64,000 nt of DNA from NCBI GenBank assembly GCA_963975935.1, contig CAXBIQ010000012.1, positions 1 to 64,000 of the forward strand, written 5' to 3'. The translations under genes and the position numbers were made by a program. This document shows positions 33,560 to 43,754 of this stretch, piece after piece. The notes beneath the pieces were generated by a model. The model saw only the letters and a program-made list of their open reading frames with translations, ran no database searches and had not been told where the DNA came from. The DNA comes from Planktosalinus sp963975935 (GTDB taxonomy: Bacteria > Bacteroidota > Bacteroidia > Flavobacteriales > Flavobacteriaceae). Position 1 is the stretch's first letter, and each line of letters starts with the position of its first letter.

Positions 33560-35313
33560 CAAAGAAAAATTTCAACCCAAAAGATTGGCTTGCAGTTCCC
33601 CAAGAGGTGCCAACGTTAAAAAAGCCAAAGACAACTGTTCCAAAAAATACTCAAACCACTGAGAATGATATAGAAAACTACATTACAGCAATTGAAAACT
33701 CAGGAACCGACCTCACAGACGAATACAAAAACTGGCGGGATATCGGCTTTGCCTTTGCAGATGAGTTTGGCGAAAGTGGCCGTGATTACTTCCACCGCAT
33801 CGGCAGGTTTTATTCCGGCTATGACAGCAAAGAATGTGACGAACAGTACACCAATTGCCTGAACGCAAAAGGACACGGTGTAACGATGAAATCCTTCTAT
33901 TATCTGTTCCACAATGCCGGTCTCAAAATTCCCAAACAAGAAACGGAAACCAAAACTGCAGCACAATCCATTGAACAAAAAGATGAAAATGCGGTGCCAA
34001 CATTCCCAAAATCCTTATTTCCCCAACTTCCTGATTTCCTGCAACGGGTTGTTGAACCCGCTACCAGCGATGAAGAAAAGGACATTTTATTGTTGGGAGC
34101 ACTCACAGTCATTAGTGCCTGCTTGCACAAAACCTATGGCATTTACGATGGGGATAAAGTATATTCCAATCTCTATCTATTCATTACCGCCATTGCTTCC
34201 GCAGGTAAAGGACGTCTAAAACAATGCAAACGCCTGGTGATGCCCATCCATAAATATTTAAGGGAACAGGCAGCAATAATGAAAAAAGACTACGACCGCG
34301 ATATGGCCGAATACAACCAAATTAAAAACAAAGACAGCTCAGCCGAAAAACCTCCCAAACCACCGGAAAGAATGTTATTCATCCCGGCAAATAATAGCAC
34401 AACGGGTGTGTTCCAGTTATTGTCAGACAGCAAAGCAAGAGGACTCATCTTTGAAACTGAAGGTGACACTCTTGCCCAGGCGTTTAAAACAGATTATGGC
34501 AATTACAGCGATGGCTTCCGCAAAGCGTTTCACCACGAAACCATCAGCTATTACAGGCGTACAGACCGCGAATATGTCGATATGGAAAAACCTTGTCTCT
34601 CAACGGTCCTCTCAGGCACACCCAAACAAATCACGGCACTTATTCCCAATGCCGAGAACGGTCTCTTTAGCAGGTTCCTGTTCTATTATATGAATATCAA
34701 ACTAAAGTGGAAAAATGTATTCGAAACCAAAACAGCTGATGGCTTGGAAGAGCACTACAACCATTTAGGAGAAGAATTTTTCAATCTGTACAAAACCCTG
34801 AATACAAACCCTGAAATCCAAATTACCCTTTCAGAAAGCCAGCAGGAAAGATTCAACGATTTTTTTTCACAGGTACAAATCAAATACAGCAACCTGCAAA
34901 GTGATGAATACATAGCAACAGTAAGAAGAATGGGATTGATAGCCTTTAGGATAATGATGATCTTCACCGTATTGCGTATTATGGAAGACGGTGACGTTTC
35001 CCGAAAAAGGGAATGCGATGAGGTTGATTTTGAAAACAGCTTGACAATGGTAAAAGTCTTGATCAAGCACAGCAGTAAAGTGTTCTCTTCATTACCTGAG
35101 GAAGTTAAAATATCCAAGCAACCCAACCGAAAGGAAAGATTCCTGGATAGCCTGCCAAAATCATTCAACCGGCAGGACTACCTCGACACCGCAACCAAAC
35201 TTGAAATCCCACACAAAACTGCAGAAGGATACATCACAGCCTTTGTCAAGACAGGTTTAATCCATAGGGAAAAGCAAGACCATTATCTGAACACGACTAG
35301 TAAGGATGATTAG
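33556..35313 (+). CDS. PriCT-2 / DUF3987 primase-helicase-like protein
   Basis: 585 residues. Residues ~35-125 are a PriCT-2-type domain (YKNWRDIGFAFADEFGESG, ...GVTMKSFYYLFHNAGLK). Residues ~150-520 are the DUF3987 region, an ATPase-like domain (LGALTVISACLHKTYGIYDG, ITAIASAGKGRLK, ETEGDTLAQAFK). The C-terminal ~50 residues look like a small winged helix. It is typical of the replication module of Bacteroidota integrative elements and satellites. A relaxase gene normally follows in mobilizable elements; here a terminator and the drm operon follow instead, so the element may have lost transfer functions or keep them beyond the window. Confidence 0.82.
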   Translation: MTKKNFNPKDWLAVPQEVPTLKKPKTTVPKNTQTTENDIENYITAIENSGTDLTDEYKNWRDIGFAFADEFGESGRDYFHRIGRFYSGYDSKECDEQYTNCLNAKGHGVTMKSFYYLFHNAGLKIPKQETETKTAAQSIEQKDENAVPTFPKSLFPQLPDFLQRVVEPATSDEEKDILLLGALTVISACLHKTYGIYDGDKVYSNLYLFITAIASAGKGRLKQCKRLVMPIHKYLREQAAIMKKDYDRDMAEYNQIKNKDSSAEKPPKPPERMLFIPANNSTTGVFQLLSDSKARGLIFETEGDTLAQAFKTDYGNYSDGFRKAFHHETISYYRRTDREYVDMEKPCLSTVLSGTPKQITALIPNAENGLFSRFLFYYMNIKLKWKNVFETKTADGLEEHYNHLGEEFFNLYKTLNTNPEIQITLSESQQERFNDFFSQVQIKYSNLQSDEYIATVRRMGLIAFRIMMIFTVLRIMEDGDVSRKRECDEVDFENSLTMVKVLIKHSSKVFSSLPEEVKISKQPNRKERFLDSLPKSFNRQDYLDTATKLEIPHKTAEGYITAFVKTGLIHREKQDHYLNTTSKDD

Positions 35314-35316
35314 AAA

Positions 35317-35399
35317 GTTAAGGAAGTTAAGGAAACCACCCCTGAGAAATCAGGGGTTTCTATTTTTAGATTTATTATAAATTCCTCAACTTCCTTAAC
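35317..35399. terminator. Nested inverted repeats between convergent operons
   Basis: The outer 18-bp arms (35317-35334 and 35382-35399) match at 17 of 18 positions. Within them lies the perfect hairpin CCCCTGA-gaaa-TCAGGGG (35339-35356) followed by a T-rich run. It should end transcription from both the replication module and the drm operon. Confidence 0.8.
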
Positions 35400-35458
35400 T
35401 TCCTCAATTTTCTTAAAACACTTTCTCTTAATATTTTATAAAAAGACTCCTGGTCCTT

Positions 35459-37429
35459 CTAAATAAGGGATTTAAAATATCCGTAGTTATCATCTACCAA
35501 TAAACGCCTGTCTAAATAACAATTAAATAGTTCACAAGATGTTTCTGGTAACAGAGTACAATTAAAGCACGCAGAAAGGTTTAAATTACCCACCCCTTGA
35601 CCATTAGAATGATAACAAATAGGGTCTGTAGCACAATCCTTTGCTCTTATTAATGCTGAATTTATCAGTTTACCGATTTTATCAGAATCACAAAGCGAAG
35701 TAATTCCACCATAGCTCCCTTCTGAGCCCGCAATTGTATATATCAACACACCGTTCATTTTTAATACCTCATCAATGTATAATCTTTCTCTTAGTGAAGT
35801 CGATGGGTATCCACATAAATATTCTAATTCTTTAATGATGAGGTGTGAAAAAGTATGAATTAAAATATATTTTGGTGTTAACTCTATATTGTTTTGATTA
35901 CCAAATTCAAGTCTTTCATTATTTTCCAATATGATTGATGTTCTTTCTATAACTGTAGAGTTTTGCTGTATCCAGTCATTTAATAACTCATCATTAAAGT
36001 CGATAAAAATACCTTCACCAAAATTTTCAATAGCAGGAAGATACTTAGTTGTTTTACCTTTGTTTGATGTAAATTTTTTAATAATGGTTTCAGCTGTTAC
36101 CTTATCTTCATCATAGTCCTCTAGAAAAAGATCGGTTGGTATAGGTTCTTGACGTGTATATGATGTTTGAACTGATGTAATTTTTATTTTATCCATTTTA
36201 TAAATGGACTGTATTAAATTATTCTGAAAGTAGTCTTTATTCACTTTATTAAAGACTAATTCATCTTTTCTATTTGAGCTTTCCTTTTCCTTTATATAAG
36301 TATATTCGTCAAAACGGTACTCTGTTTCACTTTGAGCCCTTATAATTTCGCCTAAATTAAAATTGTTGGCAATTAACTTCTCAATTTTATCAGCGGAAAT
36401 CTCGATATTTTTATGTCTTTTTAAGTTATTGGAGATTTGCTTAGGTGTATATTCATCTTCCCATTCTTCCTTGATAATTTTTAATAACCTTTCATTAATT
36501 TCTTCTACTGCAGGAATATAAATACTTGATAAAATATTTGAATAATAAACACTATTACTGGACCTGATAACAGGTTTAAAAAGAATTTCTTTTTCTTCTG
36601 GTTTGCAATTTGGATATAAATCCTGTTTTTTAAATCGAATATTAAATAAACCGGAAAGACTAACATACCCTTTTTGTTCATTCGTTTCTTGGTCGATTAT
36701 TACAAGTCCAATACCGGAAAGAGTATCAATTTTTTCTGAAGTAATAAACTCTAGTCTATAATGATTTGGGAAATTTATGTTTTCAAATATTACGGGCTCA
36801 TCTTTTGACTTATCCGTATCATTTGATTCTGACTCATTTTTCTTTACTCTGGAAAGTAATTGAAAAAGTGCCCATCGATCCCAAGGCACATCACAAATGT
36901 CACCATTAGGGGCTGTTAGGATAAATCTGATTTGCTCTAAGTTGTAATATTTTCTCTTTTTATCTTGATTTTTTAAATAACAGTTGTAACACTTTGGTGG
37001 ATAGAACAAGTTTTCATTCTCCAATCCATTCCAGTCTTTTGGTAATTTATGTTTAACATTTTCATCCCAAGCATTTTTCCAATTTTCTAGCTCATCATAC
37101 TTTTTACAATTGTTGCAATAAAACCATTTAGGAAAATACTTAGCTGAAATTAAATTGGTCTGGTTTTCTAATTTCCAACCCTTATCCAACGAGTTTATTG
37201 GGATTCTAATTAAATGCTCCAATTGGTAAAAATATTTATTTAACCGATTTTTAAACCTAATATCTTCTACAATATTATGTTCCTCAAATTTGCTTTCAAG
37301 AACTTGAAAATATGGCCATTCATCAAATGGCCCTACCATTATAGAACCATTTCTGGTTTCTAATATGGAGCCTACTCCACCATATGCACTAACGGCTTTA
37401 CTTGTTTGTATTACTTCAAATTTCCCCAT
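35459..37429 (-). CDS. drmB: DISARM-type DUF1998 protein DrmB
   Basis: 656 residues. The C-terminal ~140 residues are a DUF1998 domain with HTFSHLIIKELEYLCGY, YTIAGSEGSYGGI and a four-Cys cluster (ACFNCTLLPETSCELFNC). An N-terminal pair of CxxC motifs (FYCNNCKKYDEL and KCYNC) probably binds a second zinc. The start SKAVSAYGGVGSILETRNG matches the usual DrmB N-terminus. In DISARM, DrmB pairs with the helicase DrmA to recognise and block incoming DNA. It is the last gene of drmE-drmA-drmB, 1 bp after the drmA stop. No drmC (phospholipase-D nuclease) gene follows. Confidence 0.82.
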   Translation of the reverse strand: MGKFEVIQTSKAVSAYGGVGSILETRNGSIMVGPFDEWPYFQVLESKFEEHNIVEDIRFKNRLNKYFYQLEHLIRIPINSLDKGWKLENQTNLISAKYFPKWFYCNNCKKYDELENWKNAWDENVKHKLPKDWNGLENENLFYPPKCYNCYLKNQDKKRKYYNLEQIRFILTAPNGDICDVPWDRWALFQLLSRVKKNESESNDTDKSKDEPVIFENINFPNHYRLEFITSEKIDTLSGIGLVIIDQETNEQKGYVSLSGLFNIRFKKQDLYPNCKPEEKEILFKPVIRSSNSVYYSNILSSIYIPAVEEINERLLKIIKEEWEDEYTPKQISNNLKRHKNIEISADKIEKLIANNFNLGEIIRAQSETEYRFDEYTYIKEKESSNRKDELVFNKVNKDYFQNNLIQSIYKMDKIKITSVQTSYTRQEPIPTDLFLEDYDEDKVTAETIIKKFTSNKGKTTKYLPAIENFGEGIFIDFNDELLNDWIQQNSTVIERTSIILENNERLEFGNQNNIELTPKYILIHTFSHLIIKELEYLCGYPSTSLRERLYIDEVLKMNGVLIYTIAGSEGSYGGITSLCDSDKIGKLINSALIRAKDCATDPICYHSNGQGVGNLNLSACFNCTLLPETSCELFNCYLDRRLLVDDNYGYFKSLI

Positions 37430-37430
37430 T

Positions 37431-40400
37431 TTAAAAGTTTATTTCAATTACACTATCAGTATCAATTTCTCGCATACTCATCATCAAACTCCAGTCACTT
37501 AAATCACTCATTTTTTGTATTAAAGCATCTTTTTCTTTATAGCTCAAATTAGGAGAAGCACTTACTCTTGCTAACCATTTATCAGATATTTCTTCAAGCT
37601 TTTTTAAAGCATAAGTCAACTGTTTTTTATTCCTTATTCTTTCAGTAATAAAATCTTTTAACTCTTCATAACTTCCCTTATAATCTTTGGCTTTTAATCC
37701 TTGTTTGTGTCTCACAAAACAAACCAATAAACTTGCTACAACTTTATCTAATGCAATCTCAGTATAGGGTGTAACACTCAAGGGCTCAACATATTTATAG
37801 TATGTTGAATTGAACGGCACGTAGTTTTCGAAATAAGATTTATCTCTTGACCTATTGGCGTCCAATAAATTAAACACAATTCCTTTTTCTTTTCTACCCA
37901 CCCGGCTTGATGCCTGTATATATTCCGCAATGTTTTTTGGCTGACCATTCATCAGCATTACATTTAATCTTTCAATGTCAATTCCCACTGAAAACATATT
38001 TGAAGCTAACACTAAATCAACAGTACCATCAATAAAGGTCCATTCTTTATTACGAATTAACTTGAACGGTTCTTCCAATTCATCAAGCAATTTTTTAATT
38101 AAATTACTTTCAATTCTACTGGTTAATTCTTTTGTTCTACCGTTTAAACCAAAAAAATTTAAACCGTATATATGCTTATTTAAAATATTTCTGCTGTGTA
38201 AATGCTTGATATAGGTTGTAACCTCAGCAGGAATCTTATTATAAATCTTTCCAACATCTTTTAAACTGTTGTAAAAAGAAACAATAGTCCAGTAGTTGTT
38301 CAACAATTCGTTGATTTCATCTTCACTTAAAACATCATTTTCTTTGTAGAGCTTATAGAGCTTTATTCTGGACAACATCAATGCCCCAAGCATCCTTATT
38401 TGCGTATTCAAAGCTGTCTTTCCCGTGGGCATTATTCCAATGTGCTTACGCTTACTTTCATTTGAAACAAAAGAGAAAAAATTATCGTCATAAGTAACAC
38501 CCAACGGTGGAAATATGTTTAAGGACCTGTTACCATATAGCATTGCTACTTGGTGTGCGGTATTTCTTGTTGTTGCTGTAGATGCAATTATTTTTGGCTT
38601 TCTATCTCCTTTGGTTGATAACAATTCCACAATAGATTCATACAATCCGGTTATTGAGCCTAAAGGACCGCTTAATAAATGAAGTTCATCCTGAATGATT
38701 AAATCCGGTGGTAATTTTTGATCATTACTGGACAGTGAATTAAAAAGCTTATTTCCTTCACTTCTATGCGATAGCATTGCAAATTTATCTACTGTAGCAA
38801 AAAGCAATGTTGGCGGGTTGGAATAAATCTTATCATCCACAAAGTAAATTGGCAATTCTTTTTCAAAAGCACAATCAGTGTTCAAACATTTCGCTTGAAA
38901 GTTTGAATCAGAGGCAATATAACCTTGTACATAATATCCAATCTTGTTTTTTGTAACTAAATTACATCCACACCAGGAACAAGACTGTATTGGAAAAGTA
39001 TTTACTTTCTCATAATCACCGCCTTTTTTCCCATTTAATTTTGTGATTTCATCTGATATTTTTTTCCATATACTTTTAGCATCTTTATATGAGTTGGGTG
39101 TAGTTGAAGCACCAACCCACATACCTATTGATACATTTTCACTTCCAAAGTAATATTCTTCACTTTCATCAAATTGTCTCCTTAAAAAATCCAGGCTCAA
39201 TATCAATTTAGTTGCACGTTCAAATTGTTGTGCTGTCAGCAACCGTAATGTATATCTCATTATTACAGAAACCCCATCAGCATCCACTTTATGCATCATT
39301 CTTCTGCTAATAATAGTAAAAGCTGTTAATGCCAGATAAGCTTCTGTTTTTCCTCCACCGGTAGGAAACCAAAGTAAATCAACTACTTCCTTTCTATCTT
39401 TTGATTTTTCATTGATGATAGATTCAACGTTCAATAAAAAGAACGCTAACTGAAAAGGCCTGTACTTTAATGGTTCTGGTTTAGAAGGATTAAACATTTC
39501 CCAATCCTTGAAATTTTCAAAAAACTCGAGACTATTATACTTTTCGGTGTCATTTAGATCCTCAAGCTCTACCCCTTTTTTTCCAAAAACATTCTTATTG
39601 GAAATAAGCATCTGTATATACATAGAGGTATTTGCTAAAAGGAAACTCTTAAAAGCCAGTTCGTTTTGTTCCAAAAACTCAATGTTTTTAATCAATCTAT
39701 TATAAGTATAATGTTGTTTATCTATAATAGTCTTAAAGGAGTCTTCAAAGTTTTGAAGGCCTGAACTCGTTTCCTGGTACTTTTCAGTCCATTTTTTATA
39801 TTCGTTGGCAAATAACTTTAGCTTATTAATTATTGCCATTTTATCTATAGTATTCCCTTTCTTAAAGCTACTCCATATGGATAGTTGTTTAATCTCAGTA
39901 ATATCTCGTAATTCCTCAGGAAAATCTTTCCGAAATGTATTGCTGTAGTGTTTGATATCAACTTCAGGCAAAAATGTGGTTTTAATCTCTGTGGGTAGAT
40001 AATCATCATTCCAATTAACAGCGCAACCGTGTCCTATTGCAAAGGAATGTTCATTTCGGTATTGAAAGTTTATCGTGTTTAGTTCATCATCAAAAGGATT
40101 TCTTTCAGATAGTTGTTTGTAGGGTAAGAAGCGTTCACAAATAACTATAATTTCGCCTTGAAAAAGGCATTTTCTATTTAAAATTTCATTTCCAATTGAA
40201 AACTTTTTCTTTGGATGCGTGTTGCGGTTTGCAAGTATGATTTTTATAAACTTGCCATATTCTGTTTCATAAATTTTTTTGTAGTAGCAAGAGACAACAC
40301 TGTTTGTTTCTTCATCACTGGCTAAAGTATATTCTTTTGCTTCTACATCCTTTGTTACTCCCAATTCTACAGTTTGTTTAATTAAAACTGGTTTTTCTCT

Positions 40401-41102
40401 TTTCCATAGTTTTCCTAAAAGCATCTCCGTTTTTATATACCCCTCGCTTCCTATTAATTCTTGCTGTTCTTCTGTTTCTTTAAATCTGCTTTTGTAGTTT
40501 CTTACTGTTAAATCACTTATACTAAATGTTTCTGGGTCTAAAAACATAAATCCATTTTCAAATCTTAGTAAATGGCTTATATAATTGTGAGGGTGTTCTG
40601 TGAATTTCTTAAATTCTTTTTCAGATATTTCAACTTTTGCTTCTGCAGGTTTTAATTGACGGTATCTGGCATACTGAAATACAACATCAATAGATTTAAG
40701 ATCTGTGGGAACACAAAAAGTTAAACCAAAATTGGTTGGAAAATATTGATTAGCGTCAGAATATTCAGGCTCTTCGTCTTTTGGAGCTTTAGATTGCAAA
40801 CCCTTTTCAGCTTCTTCTCCATTTATTTCAGCTTCATCATTTTCAGCTATCGAAACATCATCTTCTTCACCATCTGCTAATTCTGAGTTTAAATTACTTT
40901 CTGCTTCTTCACCAAAGGTTATTTTTAACTGAGGGTCCAACCGCTCGGGAAATAATATACCTGAATAATACCTGCTCAATGGTGAGTCTGATATTATTTC
41001 CTCCTCACTATTTGAGATAAAAATGTCTGAGCCGGGTCCTATAAGATTTTCTCTAACAGTATCTTTAAAAATTAATCTTGGTTCTTTTTTATAATCATTC
41101 AT
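37431..41102 (-). CDS. drmA: DISARM-type helicase DrmA
   Basis: 1223 residues, a superfamily 2 helicase. Walker A FPTGGGKTEAYL is near residue 580, a DEAD-like box QDELHLLSGPLG near 804, motif III STATTRNT near 843, and motif VI SSRVGRKEKG near 1070. Between motif I and the DEAD box are Cys pairs (CSWCGCNL, CLNTDC) typical of DrmA/MrfA-like helicases. An acidic Glu/Asp-rich stretch near residues 65-110 is of unknown role. It overlaps the drmE stop by 8 bp and lies 1 bp before drmB, so all three are one transcript. The gene is strongly AT-rich, like the rest of the island. Confidence 0.85.
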   Translation of the reverse strand: MNDYKKEPRLIFKDTVRENLIGPGSDIFISNSEEEIISDSPLSRYYSGILFPERLDPQLKITFGEEAESNLNSELADGEEDDVSIAENDEAEINGEEAEKGLQSKAPKDEEPEYSDANQYFPTNFGLTFCVPTDLKSIDVVFQYARYRQLKPAEAKVEISEKEFKKFTEHPHNYISHLLRFENGFMFLDPETFSISDLTVRNYKSRFKETEEQQELIGSEGYIKTEMLLGKLWKREKPVLIKQTVELGVTKDVEAKEYTLASDEETNSVVSCYYKKIYETEYGKFIKIILANRNTHPKKKFSIGNEILNRKCLFQGEIIVICERFLPYKQLSERNPFDDELNTINFQYRNEHSFAIGHGCAVNWNDDYLPTEIKTTFLPEVDIKHYSNTFRKDFPEELRDITEIKQLSIWSSFKKGNTIDKMAIINKLKLFANEYKKWTEKYQETSSGLQNFEDSFKTIIDKQHYTYNRLIKNIEFLEQNELAFKSFLLANTSMYIQMLISNKNVFGKKGVELEDLNDTEKYNSLEFFENFKDWEMFNPSKPEPLKYRPFQLAFFLLNVESIINEKSKDRKEVVDLLWFPTGGGKTEAYLALTAFTIISRRMMHKVDADGVSVIMRYTLRLLTAQQFERATKLILSLDFLRRQFDESEEYYFGSENVSIGMWVGASTTPNSYKDAKSIWKKISDEITKLNGKKGGDYEKVNTFPIQSCSWCGCNLVTKNKIGYYVQGYIASDSNFQAKCLNTDCAFEKELPIYFVDDKIYSNPPTLLFATVDKFAMLSHRSEGNKLFNSLSSNDQKLPPDLIIQDELHLLSGPLGSITGLYESIVELLSTKGDRKPKIIASTATTRNTAHQVAMLYGNRSLNIFPPLGVTYDDNFFSFVSNESKRKHIGIMPTGKTALNTQIRMLGALMLSRIKLYKLYKENDVLSEDEINELLNNYWTIVSFYNSLKDVGKIYNKIPAEVTTYIKHLHSRNILNKHIYGLNFFGLNGRTKELTSRIESNLIKKLLDELEEPFKLIRNKEWTFIDGTVDLVLASNMFSVGIDIERLNVMLMNGQPKNIAEYIQASSRVGRKEKGIVFNLLDANRSRDKSYFENYVPFNSTYYKYVEPLSVTPYTEIALDKVVASLLVCFVRHKQGLKAKDYKGSYEELKDFITERIRNKKQLTYALKKLEEISDKWLARVSASPNLSYKEKDALIQKMSDLSDWSLMMSMREIDTDSVIEINF

Positions 41103-43539
41103 AAGGTATAGGAGTCTTACTTGTTATTGTTTTTTGTTGTATTGTTTCAGTCAACTTTTCTAATATATTTTCAGGTATTTTTGAAATAGACTCACTAATT
41201 TCAGTTCCACCTGATGCAACATAATCAATCAAATCACTACCCAAGAGCTTTCCTGCTTGTTGTCTGATGGAATGGTCCTTCTTAGAAAATCTCACAAAAT
41301 TGTCAAATTCTTTTACGATTAACTCTTCGGTAAATCCGTTGTTTTCACAATAGTTTTTAATAACTTCTAGAGTCTTTATTCTCGGGAACCTTGTTTGGGT
41401 ATTTTCATCAAAATACAACCTAAATGTGTTGTAGTTAATTTTATATTCAGCATTAAACAATCGGTTGAAAAGGGGCTCTATGCCATTATACACCTTTGAA
41501 AGTTTATATAATGTCTCTTTCCAACTCTCTGAATACCTGTCAAAAGTTTCCAATAGTTTTTCGTCATCAAATATTTTCAAAATGACCTTAAATGCTTGAG
41601 GTGATGTATTCTGGTAAAATCGTATGGTTGAATCTGCATAAACTTCACCGATAGTAGTCTGTATTTGTTCTCCATTTTCCACCAAAAAAACACCTTTTGA
41701 TGAATCAAACTTATCAATACTACCATCGCTAAATGTCACAGTATATAATACCTTTTCCTTTGGAAATTCTGGTCCTTCAATTCCGGTATTTTTTTGATTA
41801 CTCTCATTAAATTCAAAAGCAAATAAATCATCTAACAGCCGCTTCTTAGTTGCAATATCAAAACTAAACTCAGTCTGATAAAAGTTTTTCCTGTCTGTAT
41901 GAGTTAGATTACTAAATTCCTCATTATGATAAGTTGAGGTTATTTTGTCAAACACAAGCTCATCAATTTCTTCGTAGCATAATATTTCACATTGACCTTT
42001 AACCCCTTTTAGTTTCATATATAATTCTAAATTTCCCAAATATGGAACAACTACTATTTTATTATAACTATTGGAATCTTCCTTAAGCCATTTATCTAAA
42101 TAGCTTTTTTTCTTATCTATCCGTTTATCACTAATCAAATGGATCCTGGAGAGACCTTGATTAACGATTTGGTAATGCATAGCATCATAATTCTTTTTTG
42201 GGACGATTAAACAAATTTTTCTGTTTTGCTTGTCGAGGTTCTTTATGTAATCCCATTTTAAGTTATTTTTTTCAAGAACTGCTGAAATTTGTTCAAACTT
42301 TTCAAAAACACGGTCTGTGTAACTTTTTATCATTTCTGCATTGTAAATCTTGCGGTCATAAAAATATCCGTGTAGTTCTTCCTCAAAAGCTTCACTTTTA
42401 AAATATAAATCCAGGCGTTCTTTGTATTCTTGAAAAACACCAAGTGATAATTTACTATTTACCAATAGCACCTTAAAATAAAAGCTGGTGTATTTTAAAA
42501 GAAAGGAAAGATTAACATCAATTTCATTTTCAATTGCACTTATCTCATTTTTTAAATCAACCAATTTATCAAAAAGTTCAGGGTTTGATATAACTCGCTT
42601 TGTAGGTAAAATAGGTGTATGTCTGTTGGCAATTTTAATTTCATCATTAGACCATTTCCACTCTATAAAATCTAGTGGTGTATCTGGTTTACTTTCACCA
42701 ATCAAAATAATGCGCTTTACCTTTCCTTGAAATTTAGCTTCTTGCAAGATTAAGTCAAAATGATTAAAATACTTTGAATCTCCTATAATGATAAGCTCAT
42801 CAAAACATTGATTAGTATCCAATAAAAATTCATTAGCAGTTTTAAAGTCATTACAACACTCAATTAAATAATTAGAAAAGGGCAAGTCATTTTTTATCTT
42901 ACCATTTTTATTTGTGTATCGTATTGGTAAATGTTTACTCTCTTTAAAAAAACTTTTATCTGCAATAACAAGGGCTCTTTTTTTAAAGTCTGTAATGAAT
43001 GGGAAATTTGAATCAAAATTCTCTTCCAGATACTTTGTATAATTATCAATGTTTGTTGCAGTATTTCTTCCATTACTCAAGTTTGGGTTTATTTTTGTAA
43101 AAGTATGCCCGGTAATAGTCATAGGTGAATTATTTCCATCCTTCTTTTTTGAAGGAAATTGTTTCTTCAATCTCAAACTGGAAGCAGTTTTATCAAGCAC
43201 CACAAAAACCCTATTAAACTTTTTTGAGTATATCAAATCCCCTCTTTTAAGCTTTGGGTGTGCCTTCTCATAATCAAAAAAGTTTTGATACAACTTGATT
43301 AATACCAAGGAATGAAAAATAGAGCCGTATAAATCATTCTTATAAGTGTCGTCTGGCAAAGAGATAAAAAAATCTTTATTGTAATCAGACAAAACATAAC
43401 TGTAGATTAAATGAAAATTTATAAAATCAAACGAATTAAAATCTTCGAAAACCTTCTTATCTAAATCAATATCTTTTTCTAATTTCTCTTTGATTTCTTC
43501 AATAAGTAGCTTTAAATAAATTTCAATATTGTTGATCAT
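41095..43539 (-). CDS. drmE: DrmE-like DISARM-associated protein
   Basis: 814 residues. No catalytic motif is obvious. The body has alternating alpha/beta segments such as FDELIIIGDSKYFNHFD, VKRIILIGES, KICLIVPKKNYDAMHYQIV and KIVVVPYLGNLELYMKL, which look like two Rossmann-like halves, possibly an inactive helicase-like core. Position as first gene of an operon with drmA and drmB, together with the length, fits DrmE of class 2 DISARM. In other class 2 loci a 5mC methylase (DrmMII) and DrmC are present; neither is here. The name rests partly on context. Confidence 0.65.
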   Translation of the reverse strand: MINNIEIYLKLLIEEIKEKLEKDIDLDKKVFEDFNSFDFINFHLIYSYVLSDYNKDFFISLPDDTYKNDLYGSIFHSLVLIKLYQNFFDYEKAHPKLKRGDLIYSKKFNRVFVVLDKTASSLRLKKQFPSKKKDGNNSPMTITGHTFTKINPNLSNGRNTATNIDNYTKYLEENFDSNFPFITDFKKRALVIADKSFFKESKHLPIRYTNKNGKIKNDLPFSNYLIECCNDFKTANEFLLDTNQCFDELIIIGDSKYFNHFDLILQEAKFQGKVKRIILIGESKPDTPLDFIEWKWSNDEIKIANRHTPILPTKRVISNPELFDKLVDLKNEISAIENEIDVNLSFLLKYTSFYFKVLLVNSKLSLGVFQEYKERLDLYFKSEAFEEELHGYFYDRKIYNAEMIKSYTDRVFEKFEQISAVLEKNNLKWDYIKNLDKQNRKICLIVPKKNYDAMHYQIVNQGLSRIHLISDKRIDKKKSYLDKWLKEDSNSYNKIVVVPYLGNLELYMKLKGVKGQCEILCYEEIDELVFDKITSTYHNEEFSNLTHTDRKNFYQTEFSFDIATKKRLLDDLFAFEFNESNQKNTGIEGPEFPKEKVLYTVTFSDGSIDKFDSSKGVFLVENGEQIQTTIGEVYADSTIRFYQNTSPQAFKVILKIFDDEKLLETFDRYSESWKETLYKLSKVYNGIEPLFNRLFNAEYKINYNTFRLYFDENTQTRFPRIKTLEVIKNYCENNGFTEELIVKEFDNFVRFSKKDHSIRQQAGKLLGSDLIDYVASGGTEISESISKIPENILEKLTETIQQKTITSKTPIPYE

Positions 43540-43754
43540 TTTATTTTGACGTTAAGGGAGATAGAAAGCCGTTTTAGACAATTTAAATTTTAAACCAACC
43601 AAATTAGTTAATATTTTTTTAACAAAAATGAGGAATCCCGCAAAAACCCCTTTTTTTCTTTTTTTACCTTTACTATCATTTTATTGTCTTTAGTTACTTT
43701 TTTCTTAATTTTCTTCCTATATTGGACAAAATTTGACAAGTCAATTCATAGAAA
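43540..43754. other. Divergent promoter region between drm and type I R-M operons
   Basis: A 215-bp AT-rich gap with several homopolymer A and T runs. No exact TAnnTTTG box was found; near matches are TACCTTTA at about 43665 and AAAATTTG at about 43731 on the plus strand. GACAA occurs twice ~11 bp apart close to the XRE start and may be part of a controller site. Confidence 0.35.

Noticed and set aside
35459..43539. Druantia or another DUF1998-helicase system
   Set aside because: Druantia DruE carries helicase and DUF1998 in one very large protein and has other partners; separate helicase and DUF1998 genes with a DrmE-like protein fit DISARM better.
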